From the NCBI GenBank assembly GCA_963814875.1, contig CAWFFJ010000022.1, positions 372,001 to 436,000 on the forward strand: a stretch of 64,000 bases of DNA, written 5' to 3'. The stretch is from CAVSIS01 sp963814875. GTDB taxonomy: Bacteria; Acidobacteriota; Thermoanaerobaculia; Thermoanaerobaculales; Sulfomarinibacteraceae. The notes beneath the pieces were generated by a model that was given only the letters and a program-made list of their open reading frames with translations, made no database searches and had not been told where the DNA came from. Shown here one piece after another: positions 42,335-49,805 of the stretch (the stretch's first letter is position 1; every line of letters begins with the position of its first letter). A program made the position numbers and the translations under genes.

Positions 42335-42796
42335 TCACCTGTTTGCATCCCGCAGCTCCGCGCGCAGCAGCCCGTAGATCAGACCGCCCAGCCGATCCGC
42401 GCGACGAAGAACCGCGCCGGGGATCTCGACACCGCGTGCTCCCATCAGGGCGAGATCGCTCTGCACTTCCTGGTTTTCTGCATAGGCCGCTTCTAGATGC
42501 TGATACCGGTTCCCCAGCGTCCGTCCGCTGGCCTCAGAGAGCCTCAACGCAGTATTGTCGGCGGCCCGAACCAGATGGTCCCGCAGATGTGAAAACCCAC
42601 GGGGCAGCGACAGCTCGGCGATCGCGGCTGAAAGCTCGACCCAGCACCTTCCGCCCCAGCGTTCGGGTCCGGGATCAGGCTGCGGGCGGCAGGGCGCGGG
42701 AAGCCGGGATCGGGGGGCACGGCCGTGGCGGTCGGGCGCCCGCTCCCGTTCCGGTCGCCTGCTGCCCGCCGTCCGAAGCCGGATTCCGCCCACCAC
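42335..42796 (-). CDS. Four helix bundle protein whose N terminus is supplied by repeat R4
   Basis: The last about 103 residues match the four helix bundle (23S rRNA intervening-sequence-type) family: ELSAAIAELSLPRGFSHLRDHLVRAADNTALRLSEASGR, RYQHLEAAYAENQEVQSDL, and ADRLGGLIYGLLRAELR. The expected first 15-20 residues (normally AY-LA-ELY) are missing. Instead, the upstream frame runs into repeat R4 (42651 onward), which is open but reads as Arg/Pro-rich low complexity. No in-frame start lies inside the true domain. The gene was therefore truncated or captured by the repeat; whether the chimera is made is unknown. Confidence 0.6.
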   Translation of the reverse strand: MVGGIRLRTAGSRRPERERAPDRHGRAPRSRLPAPCRPQPDPGPERWGGRCWVELSAAIAELSLPRGFSHLRDHLVRAADNTALRLSEASGRTLGNRYQHLEAAYAENQEVQSDLALMGARGVEIPGAVLRRADRLGGLIYGLLRAELRDANR

Positions 42797-43050
42797 CGAC
42801 TGCCAGTCGGCCCAGCTACTCCCGCCCCGGCGTGCGGCTCCGGGATCAGGCTGCGGGCGGCAGGCAGCGGGAAGCCGGGACCGGAACGCCGTAACGTTGC
42901 CGGCCCGAATGCCGAACCCGACCCCGCCGCCTGCTGCCCGCCGCCCGTCCCCCGGATTCGGGCGCCCAACGCCTCTGGTCCACAGCCGGCAACACCGGCT
43001 CTCAGACCCGCCCCTGGAGCGCTCTTGGGTCGCGGGCAGAGCCCGCCGCT
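42651..43050 (-). repeat. Inverted repeat pair R4, right copy
   Basis: About 400 bp, inverted with respect to 38748-39148, with about 88-90 percent identity by eye, and again carrying CAGCTGGGCCGACT and GCGGCGGGCAGCAGGCGGC blocks. It starts inside the four-helix-bundle reading frame and ends 13 bases before the DUF971 gene's 3-prime end at 43064. Confidence 0.85.
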
Positions 43051-43063
43051 GAGCTTCTGTGGT

Positions 43064-43396
43064 TCAGACCTCTTCGCGCGCTCCCCGGCAGGCGGGGCAC
43101 GGGCACAGAGCGCGCAGGGTCTCGAACGAGTAGATCCCGGTCCCATGCCCGTCGGAGAAGCGCAGCGAGAGCGCGTAGCGACCAACCGGCCGGAGCTCGG
43201 TGAGGCTGACACTCTGCTGCCACAGCGGCAGCGCCGGCCGTTGGCGCTCCGCGCGGCAGGCCGCGCACGGACACTCTCGGCGCAGCAGCGCCGCCGGGTA
43301 CACCGAGCGGTGACCGTCGGGCCAGCGCAGCTCGAGGGAGTCGGCGGTCGCCGCCTCGACCACACACCCTCCGAGGTCGAGCGGGTAGCCGCTCAT
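43064..43396 (-). CDS. DUF971 domain-containing protein
   Basis: This 110-residue protein of the DUF971 (GBBH-like) family carries the two zinc-binding motifs: RRECPCAACR and RALCPCPACR. Other members are found fused to gamma-butyrobetaine hydroxylase or with Mrp-type Fe-S carriers. An LRFSDGHGTGIYSFETL block is typical. It lies four bases downstream of leuS on the same strand and is likely co-transcribed. Function is unassigned. Confidence 0.9.
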   Translation of the reverse strand: MSGYPLDLGGCVVEAATADSLELRWPDGHRSVYPAALLRRECPCAACRAERQRPALPLWQQSVSLTELRPVGRYALSLRFSDGHGTGIYSFETLRALCPCPACRGAREEV

Positions 43397-43400
43397 CGCT

Positions 43401-45992
43401 CTATCCCTTCACCGCGATGCTCACCAGCCGGCCGGGAACCACCACCACCTTGGCGATCTGCTTGCCCTCGAGGAAGCCACGGACCTTGTCGTCGGCGAGC
43501 GCGAGACGCTCGAGCTGCTCCCGCGGCAGATCTGGAGCGACGTGCAGCCTACTGCGCACCTTGCCGTTGACCTGCACCGGGATCTCGAGCAGCTCCTCGA
43601 CGACGGCCACCGAATCGACCTTCGGCCACCCACTCGAGAAGATGCTCTCGCAGCGACCGAGCCGCTGCCACAGCTCCTCGGCGAGGTGGGGCACGATCGG
43701 GCTCAGGATCCGCAACACGATCTCGAAGGTCTCGCGCAACACCGCCGGGTGAGCGGACTCGACGCTCGTCCGGGTGAGGTTGAGCAGCTCATTGCAGCGC
43801 GCGATGGCAGTGTTGAACTGGAAGCCGCCCTCGATCGCGTCGGTGACCTTGGCGACCGCCTGATGGGTGCGGCGGCGCAGCTCGCGGTCGACGTCGCCGA
43901 GCTCGGCCGGGATCGGTGTTCCGGGCGGCGCGACCCGTTCCAGGTTACCGACCACCAGGCTCCACAGTCGGTTGACCGAGCGCCAGGCGCCGTTGATCCC
44001 GCTCTCGGTCCAGATCTGCATCTGGTCGGGCGGGTTGTCCGAGAGCATGTAGAAGCGAACCGTGTCGGCGCCGAAGCGCTCGAACATCGCGTCGGGATCG
44101 ACAATGTTGAGCTTCGACTTGGAGATCTTGGTCATCGAGGCCTGCACCGGCTGTCCGCACTCGGCGCAGGTGGGCTCGAGGATCACATCACCCTCTCGGC
44201 GCCCCCGCACCTTCTCCTCGGCGAGCCACTTGTGGAGCTCGCAGTAGTAGGCCGTCTTGCACACCATGCCCTGACAGAACAGCCGCGTGAACGGCTCGTC
44301 GAAGTCGACCAGGCCGAGGTCGTGAAGTGCCATGGTGAAGAAGCGCGCGTAGATCAGGTGCATCGTCGCGTGCTCGATGCCGCCGATGTACTGGTCCACC
44401 GGCATCCAGTGCCGGATCGCTTCGGGCGAGAACGGCGCGGCCTGGTTGTCACTGTCGCAGTAGCGCAGGAAGTACCACGACGAGTCGACGAAGGTGTCCA
44501 TGGTGTCGGTCTCGCGTTCGGCCGGACCTCCACAGCGCGGGCACGTGGTGTGGACGAAGGACTCGCTGGTCGCGAGCGCGTTGCCACCGCCGGCGCGGAA
44601 CGCGACGTCAGTCGGCAGCAGCACCGGCAGCTGGGACTCCGGCACCGGAACGATGCCGCACGCAGCGCAGGTCACGAGCGGAATCGGGCAGCCCCAGTAG
44701 CGCTGACGGGAGAGCAGCCAGTCGCGGAGCTTGTAGTTGACCTCGGCAGCACCGAGGCCCTTCTGGTCGAGCCACCTGATGATTTCGCCCATCGCCTCGA
44801 GATTGCGCCGACCGGTAAACGGACCCGACGCGACCATCGTGCCAGGATCCGTGTACGCCTCCGTCATTGTCGTCGGGTCGAGCCCGACGTCGTCGGGACG
44901 GATGACGACCCGGATCGGCAGGTCGTAGGCGCGCGCAAACTCGAAGTCGCGCTGGTCGTGCGCCGGGACCGCCATGACCGCGCCGGTACCGTAGGTCATG
45001 AGCGCGAAGTTCGCGACCCACAACGGCACGTCTTCGCCGGTGACCGGGTTGGTGACGTGGAAGCCGGTGTCAACGCCCACCTTCTCGCGCTCGGCGAGAT
45101 CGCGGGCGGAGGTCGTCCCCACACGCATCTCACGGACGGCCGCCATCACCCGCGCCTCGTGCTCAGTGCCCTTGACCAGCTTCTCGACCAGCGGATGCTC
45201 CGGCGCCAGAGACAAGAAGGTGACGCCCCACAGGGTGTCCGGACGGGTGGTGAAGACCGGGACCTCGTCGCCTGTCTCACTGACCCGGAATACGACCCGT
45301 GCGCCCTCGGAGCGGCCGATCCACTCCTTCTGGAGCTTGAGCACCGAGTCCGGCCACCGTCCCTCGAGCTCGGCGTGGTTGTCGAGCAGGCGTTGGGCGT
45401 AAGCGCTCATGCGGAAGAACCACTGCGACATGTCCTTCTGCTCGACGCCGGTTCCGCAGCGCTCGCAGGCGTCGTCCTTGACCTGCTCGTTGGCGAGCAC
45501 GGTCTGGCACGACGGGCACCAGTTGACCGGCGCAGTCTTCTTGAATGCCAAGCCGCGCTCGAAGAAGCGGAGGAAGAACCACTGGGTCCAGCGGTAGTAC
45601 TCGGGGTGGCTGGTCGCCACCTCGCGCCTCCAGTCGTAGCCCCAGCCGGCGCGCTCCATCTGCTGGTGCATGCGCGCGATGTTGGCCTCGGTGAACGTGT
45701 GCGGATGGACGCCGGTCCGCATCGCCGCGTTCTCCGCCGGCAGCCCGAACGAGTCCCAGCCCATCGGCGACAGCAGCTTGAAGCCGCGCAGCAGCTGGTA
45801 CCGGGCAACAACGTCGCCGAGCGTGTAGTTGATCACGTGGCCCATGTGGAGCACGCCTGACGGGTAGGGGTACATGCACAGTGCGTAGAACTTCGGTCGG
45901 GGGTCGTCGTCGCGGGCCTCGAACAGGCCAGCCTCGCGCCAGCTCTCCCGCCAGCGCCGCTCGATCTCGGAAAACACGTACTCCTGGCTCAT
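43401..45992 (-). CDS. leuS: Leucyl-tRNA synthetase
   Basis: This 863-residue class I aminoacyl-tRNA synthetase attaches leucine to tRNA-Leu. The HIGH-type motif is HMGH at 49-52 within YPYPSGVLHMGH. The KMSKS loop is KISKS at 622-626. Between them lies the CP1 editing domain (VFTTRPDTLWGVTFLSLAPEHPL, TGAVMAVPAHDQRDFEFA). A zinc-type cluster NWCPSCQTVLANEQV-CERCG is present. Length fits bacterial LeuRS (about 860). ATG 45992 follows GGAGG. It is an essential gene, useful for placing the organism by phylogeny. Confidence 0.98.
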   Translation of the reverse strand: MSQEYVFSEIERRWRESWREAGLFEARDDDPRPKFYALCMYPYPSGVLHMGHVINYTLGDVVARYQLLRGFKLLSPMGWDSFGLPAENAAMRTGVHPHTFTEANIARMHQQMERAGWGYDWRREVATSHPEYYRWTQWFFLRFFERGLAFKKTAPVNWCPSCQTVLANEQVKDDACERCGTGVEQKDMSQWFFRMSAYAQRLLDNHAELEGRWPDSVLKLQKEWIGRSEGARVVFRVSETGDEVPVFTTRPDTLWGVTFLSLAPEHPLVEKLVKGTEHEARVMAAVREMRVGTTSARDLAEREKVGVDTGFHVTNPVTGEDVPLWVANFALMTYGTGAVMAVPAHDQRDFEFARAYDLPIRVVIRPDDVGLDPTTMTEAYTDPGTMVASGPFTGRRNLEAMGEIIRWLDQKGLGAAEVNYKLRDWLLSRQRYWGCPIPLVTCAACGIVPVPESQLPVLLPTDVAFRAGGGNALATSESFVHTTCPRCGGPAERETDTMDTFVDSSWYFLRYCDSDNQAAPFSPEAIRHWMPVDQYIGGIEHATMHLIYARFFTMALHDLGLVDFDEPFTRLFCQGMVCKTAYYCELHKWLAEEKVRGRREGDVILEPTCAECGQPVQASMTKISKSKLNIVDPDAMFERFGADTVRFYMLSDNPPDQMQIWTESGINGAWRSVNRLWSLVVGNLERVAPPGTPIPAELGDVDRELRRRTHQAVAKVTDAIEGGFQFNTAIARCNELLNLTRTSVESAHPAVLRETFEIVLRILSPIVPHLAEELWQRLGRCESIFSSGWPKVDSVAVVEELLEIPVQVNGKVRSRLHVAPDLPREQLERLALADDKVRGFLEGKQIAKVVVVPGRLVSIAVKG

Positions 45993-46292
45993 CGTCGCCT
46001 CCGGGCGCTCTCGGCGCTCCGACCCGCGCCAGAGGAAACCCCGGCGCAGAAGCCATAGGATACCGCAGTGCGGCGGCACACCGACGAGCCGCAGACGAGA
46101 CCTGGTTTCCGCACCGCGTCACGTTGAGAGGCTTGACGTGGCCGCTTCCCGGGAGCCGTCGAGCAGCAACGGGTCGACGTGCGAGTGATCCCGCTGAAGC
46201 CGGCAGATCGGTGCCCGCAGCTACGAGGTCTGCGGTACAGGCAGGCTAGGATGAAGGAGTAAGTCGCTCGCGATCGTGAAAGGGAGACCGCC

Positions 46293-46835
46293 ATGCCGTC
46301 GTACCGCGTCATTGCCGCCGTCTTGATGGTGCTCGGCTCGACCCTCGCCGCCGCTCAGGAGGTGGTGCGCGTGGAGGTCGTCAACAGGCCCGAGGTGCAG
46401 AAGGTGGAGGGAGACGTCCGCCTCAAGGGCCCAATCCCGTCCGCAACCGGGATGCGCTTTCAGGACGTTGTCGTGACTCCAGTGGAGCGCACGGAAACCA
46501 CGCGGCTCACCCTGGTGGGCACCGTCTCGACCGAGGGGTTCGCCTGGGTGACGCTGAGCCTGGCGGGCGAGATCAAGGGGACGACCACCCGCGGTGGCAC
46601 CGTCGGCGCCGTGCTCGTGCCCGCCGAGGAACCGATTCAGCGGGCGCTGACCGAGGACGGCCTGTACCTGTTCCCGCTCGAGGCAACGGCCGAGGTCGCG
46701 GTCGGGGCCCGTGGGTGGGTGCGCGATCAGAGGGCGAGGCTCTCGGTCGGCTTTGCCCGCTACAACCTCTACCTCTACAACTCCACCGACAAATCGGTCG
46801 GCACCACTGTCTGGGTCTACCTGAGCAACTCATGA
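46293..46835 (+). CDS. Small exported protein, unknown
   Basis: This protein has 180 residues with a signal peptide (VIAAVLMVLGSTLAAA, cut before QEVV). The mature part starts VVRVEVVNRPEVQKVEGDVRLKG, like a BamE/OmpA-fold beta region, then a run of alternating beta strands and ends with YLYNSTDKSVGTTVWVYLSN. I do not recognise the family. GAAAGGGAG precedes the ATG. The HAD phosphatase begins inside its stop codon (ATGA), so the two genes are translationally coupled. Confidence 0.78.
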   Translation: MPSYRVIAAVLMVLGSTLAAAQEVVRVEVVNRPEVQKVEGDVRLKGPIPSATGMRFQDVVVTPVERTETTRLTLVGTVSTEGFAWVTLSLAGEIKGTTTRGGTVGAVLVPAEEPIQRALTEDGLYLFPLEATAEVAVGARGWVRDQRARLSVGFARYNLYLYNSTDKSVGTTVWVYLSNS

Positions 46836-47569
46836 TCCCGACCCTGCTCCTGTTCGACATCGACGGCACCCTGCTGCTGTCGGGGGGCGCCGGCGCGCGG
46901 GCGATCGACCGCGCGTGCCGGGAGCGCCTCGGACTGGACGACGCGTTCGCCGGCATCTCCCCCGACGGCAAGACCGACCCGATGCTCTTCGACGAGGTAC
47001 TCATCCGCAATGGACTGAACCTCGATCCCGAGCTGGTCGCGGACCTGAAGGCGCGATACATCCGGCATTTCCCCGAGGAGATGGCCGCCGCGCCCGGTGC
47101 TCACCTCCTCCCGGGGGTCGTAGAGACCCTCGAGGCGGTGCACGGACTCCCAGACGTCGCGCTCGGCCTGCTGACCGGAAACCTCGAGCCCACGGCACGG
47201 GTGAAGCTCGCGCACTTCGGACTCGACCGGTTCTTCGCGTTCGGCGCCTACGGATCGGACGACGGCCAGCGCGAGCGCCTCGTCCCGATTGCCGTGGCGC
47301 GTGCCGAGAAGCTGCTTGGGCGCACGATTGGTTGCGGTGGACACGTGGTCGTGATCGGCGACACGCCCCGTGACGTGGCCTGCGCCCTCGCCAACGGCGT
47401 CACGGCAGTCGGTGTCGCCAGCCACCGTTACCCTCCCGCGTCACTTCGTGCAGCCGGCGCCCACCACGTGCTCGCTGACCTCAGCGATCCGGGCGCGCTG
47501 CCGGCTCTGCTCGGCTTCACCTGGGCGCCGCAGAATAGAGCAACACACCGGCGGTATTCTGGAGAGTGA
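46832..47569 (+). CDS. HAD superfamily phosphatase (phosphoglycolate-phosphatase-like)
   Basis: This 245-residue HAD hydrolase has motif I FDIDGTLLLSGG with nucleophile D9 and acid/base D11, motif II LGLLTGNLEP, a conserved Lys region, and motif III/IV GDTPRDVACALANGVTAVGVA. The cap insert after residue 20 (ARAIDRACRERLGLDD) and overall order match the phosphoglycolate phosphatase/PGMB-like branch, but the substrate cannot be inferred. ATG 46832 overlaps the preceding stop, and its TGA overlaps the next ATG (TGATG at 47567). Likely part of an operon with the exported protein and the epimerase. Confidence 0.93.
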   Translation: MIPTLLLFDIDGTLLLSGGAGARAIDRACRERLGLDDAFAGISPDGKTDPMLFDEVLIRNGLNLDPELVADLKARYIRHFPEEMAAAPGAHLLPGVVETLEAVHGLPDVALGLLTGNLEPTARVKLAHFGLDRFFAFGAYGSDDGQRERLVPIAVARAEKLLGRTIGCGGHVVVIGDTPRDVACALANGVTAVGVASHRYPPASLRAAGAHHVLADLSDPGALPALLGFTWAPQNRATHRRYSGE

Positions 47570-47631
47570 TGATCAACGACTCTTCCGTCGACGGCCCGAG
47601 CGGTTCGCCGCTGTGGACGCCTCCGCGGTGA
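47569..47631 (+). CDS. Possible 20-codon coupling ORF before the Tat epimerase
   Basis: ATG 47569 overlaps the HAD gene stop (TGATG) and GGAGAG lies just upstream. The 20-residue frame (MINDSSVDGPSGSPLWTPPR) ends with TGA at 47629-47631, which overlaps the GTG start of the epimerase (GTGA at 47628). It is either a translational coupler or the residue of a frame change in an N-terminal extension of the epimerase. The peptide itself has no recognisable feature. Confidence 0.35.
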   Translation: MINDSSVDGPSGSPLWTPPR

Positions 47632-48770
47632 CGACCCGCCGCGACTTCGTCCGTCTCGGCACCGCCGCCGCGGCCGCGGCCTGCCTTCGCATCGGCGCCG
47701 CTGCCCAGGCCCTCGGACAGCTCTCGACCGGGAACCCACTGCGGCTGCTCGTGCTCGGGGGCACGGGCTTCTTCGGACCCCACCTCGTCGCGCACGCACT
47801 GGCCCGCGGCCACACACTCACGCTGTTCAACCGCGGTCGCACGAACCCCGACCTCTTCCCGGAGGTCGAGAAGCTACGCGGCGACCGCGAGACCGGCGAC
47901 CTCTCCGCGCTCGCGGGACGCAGCTGGGACGCCGTGGTGGACTCGTCTGCCGTGCTGCCGCGCTGGACGCGCGAGTCCGCACACGCGCTGCGTGGCGCTG
48001 TCGGCCAGTACGTCTTCATCTCGTCGCTTTCGGTCTACGCCAATACCTCGCGGCCCGGCATCGACGAGCTGGCTCCGGTCGCCCGTCTCGCCGACCCGGC
48101 GAACGAAGCCGTGACTGCTGCCTCCTTCGGCGCCCTCAAGGCGGCCGCAGAGGCCGCTATTCGCGCCGAGTTCGAGGGTTTGATCACGGTGCTCCGTTCG
48201 GGGTTGCTGTCCGGCCCCCGCGATCCGACCGACCGTTTCACCTACTGGCCGGTCCGGATCGACCGGGGTGGCGACGTGCTGGCGCCGGGCAGCGCGTCGG
48301 ATCCCATCCAGCTCATCGACGTGCGGGACCTTGCGGGCTTCGCAGTGGCTGTCATCGAGGCGACGGTCGCCGGGATCTACAACGTCGTCGGCCCGCTCGC
48401 CCCGATGTCGATCGCCGAGATGCTCTACGGCATCCGGGCGACGACAGCGGCCGACGTCCGGTTCATCTGGGTCCGCACCGAGTTCCTCTGGGAGCAGGAG
48501 GTCTCGCCCTGGACCGACCTTCCGGTATGGGTCCCACCGCGCAACGGCCTCGAGGGCTTCGCTCGCTTCTCGAACCGGCGGGCGGTCGCCGCCGGGCTCA
48601 TAGTCCGCCCGCTCGCCGACACCGCGCGCGACACCCTGGTCTGGTTCCACAGCCTGCCCGACGCGCGACGCTCCCAGCCGCGGGCAGGCCTCAGCCCGGC
48701 GCGCGAGGCCGAGGTGCTCGAGCGCTGGCGCCGCCGCAAGCTCCTCCTGGCGCCGAAGGTCACCGCGTGA
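47628..48770 (+). CDS. Tat-exported NAD-dependent epimerase/dehydratase-like protein
   Basis: This 380-residue extended-SDR protein begins with a twin-arginine signal (TTRRDFVRLGTAAAAAACL). The Rossmann dinucleotide-binding motif LVLGGTGFFGPHLV follows, with FNRGRTN and YVFISSLSVYANTS. The usual YxxxK appears as FGALK, so the catalytic tyrosine is changed to Phe, which casts doubt on classic epimerase chemistry. GTG 47628 is used because it directly precedes the Tat motif; GTG 47613 is also possible. Export of a nucleotide-sugar-type Rossmann protein is unusual; it may bind a ligand or modify an envelope sugar (inference). Confidence 0.85.
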   Translation: MTTRRDFVRLGTAAAAAACLRIGAAAQALGQLSTGNPLRLLVLGGTGFFGPHLVAHALARGHTLTLFNRGRTNPDLFPEVEKLRGDRETGDLSALAGRSWDAVVDSSAVLPRWTRESAHALRGAVGQYVFISSLSVYANTSRPGIDELAPVARLADPANEAVTAASFGALKAAAEAAIRAEFEGLITVLRSGLLSGPRDPTDRFTYWPVRIDRGGDVLAPGSASDPIQLIDVRDLAGFAVAVIEATVAGIYNVVGPLAPMSIAEMLYGIRATTAADVRFIWVRTEFLWEQEVSPWTDLPVWVPPRNGLEGFARFSNRRAVAAGLIVRPLADTARDTLVWFHSLPDARRSQPRAGLSPAREAEVLERWRRRKLLLAPKVTA

Positions 48771-48881
48771 CCGATGGCCTTCGACACCGACAATCCCCAA
48801 AGGAGCCCTCAAGACACGGGCCTGTGACGGTGATTGGGACGTCGAGCCGGGACCGACGGCCTCTGCCTTGTGGGCCCCCCT

Positions 48882-48898
48882 GACGCGCTCCGCGCGTC
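48882..48898. repeat. Short hairpin repeat R2, copy 2
   Basis: GACGCGC-TCC-GCGCGTC repeats the stem at 8608-8624 with a TCC instead of TGC loop. Flanking sequence 48835-48900 also resembles 8560-8640 (GCCTCxGCCxTGxGGGC). It lies in the 340-nt gap 48771-49110, otherwise filled by R1 copy D; no gene is seen there. Confidence 0.55.
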
Positions 48899-49013
48899 GT
48901 GGGCTGGGGGAGATCTCATGTCGTTGCCTGAAGCCAGGAGAGTGCAACGTGTCTGAGCGCTCGCCGCCCGGAGTCCTTGTCGACTCCGACTTTGACCCTC
49001 CAGCTTGGCGTCA

Positions 49014-49110
49014 GGATGCGCGCAGCGCATCCCAAGCAGCGCGTGCCGTAGAGCCCATCGCGTGCCACCGCCCCCTGGACACCCTTCAAGGGGCTCTGCG
49101 GCATGCGCTG
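49014..49110 (-). repeat. Hairpin repeat R1, copy D, directly after the zinc-ribbon gene's stop codon
   Basis: On the minus strand the arms (49110-49090 and 49056-49036) match at all but about two positions with a 33-nt loop. A second perfect hairpin follows (GGATGCGC-x3-GCGCATCC, 49014-49032 on the plus strand). In copies A and B this stem is GGATTCGC/GCGAATCC, so the change T-to-G is matched by A-to-C. The zinc-ribbon gene's TAG (49113-49111) abuts the first arm. Confidence 0.85.
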
Positions 49111-49611
49111 CTAATGGTGCAGCACCGCGCGCTCGACGGCGAACAGGTCGCAGCCGCCCGGAGCCGGCTTCACTCCCGGGGACCAGGCCAGTGCGGCCGA
49201 GTTGCAGCCGTACACCGCGCCGCCCTCGACCCAGTAGGCGGCGACGCCGTTGACCAGCACCGCGGTCCCGGCCCTGAGCGGCCCCTCGACGACCCGGGTC
49301 GCAATGACGTTGGACGCCAGCGTCCGAACGACGAGCTCGGATCCGGAGGGAGGCCCCTCGAGAAGACGTTCGACACCAACTACTGCCGCCAGCACGGCGA
49401 CGATCGACACCAGTACGATCAGCGGTCCGCGCCACGCCCGTCGCCGGACTTCGGAACCGGACAGCGTGCCCCCACCGTCATCGGCCGCGGGAACGATGAA
49501 GCGCTCGCCGCAACCACGGCACTGCTGCTCGCTACCGGCGTACCTCGCCGGCACCTGCATCGCGTGCCCGCACTGACTGCACACATGAACGATCGCGGTC
49601 GCACCAGGCAC
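49111..49611 (-). CDS. Zinc-ribbon single-pass membrane protein
   Basis: This protein has 166 residues. The N-terminal zinc ribbon (CSQCGHAMQVPARYAGSEQQCRGCGERF, two CxxC knuckles at about residues 11-14 and 31-34) resembles the MJ0042/zinc-ribbon_4 type. It is followed by a linker and one membrane helix (GPLIVLVSIVAVLAAVVGVE, about 62-82). The C-terminal about 80 residues form a beta-rich exoplasmic domain with two Cys (YGCNSAA, GGCDLF). The function is unknown; the architecture resembles membrane-anchored regulatory or assembly factors. The stop is the TAG adjoining R1 copy D. GTG/ATG choice at 49611 is by family-like MPGATAIVHVCSQC start. Confidence 0.7.
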   Translation of the reverse strand: MPGATAIVHVCSQCGHAMQVPARYAGSEQQCRGCGERFIVPAADDGGGTLSGSEVRRRAWRGPLIVLVSIVAVLAAVVGVERLLEGPPSGSELVVRTLASNVIATRVVEGPLRAGTAVLVNGVAAYWVEGGAVYGCNSAALAWSPGVKPAPGGCDLFAVERAVLHH

Positions 49612-49805
49612 TGATCATGCCTCCGAGGCAAGCATATCCGATCGTGAGGCGCGCCATGTTGTCGCGCGTCACGTCACGCCCAGCAAGCTACCCAAAGCGC
49701 GGCAATCTCAAAATCGACAGTTCCCAGTTGCACGTATTCGCGCTCTGGGGTAGCATCAGGTCGTCGTCGTGGGAGCCCGCATGGTTCCCCGGAAGTGGTT
49801 GCGTG

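Noticed and set aside
38748..43050. Composite transposon bounded by R4
   Set aside because: No transposase, no terminal target duplication and no insertion-sequence-type ends were seen; only the inverted repeats are supported.
43542..45860. 772-codon open frame opposite leuS
   Set aside because: Antisense shadow of leuS with low-complexity His/Arg/Glu-rich content and no recognisable fold.
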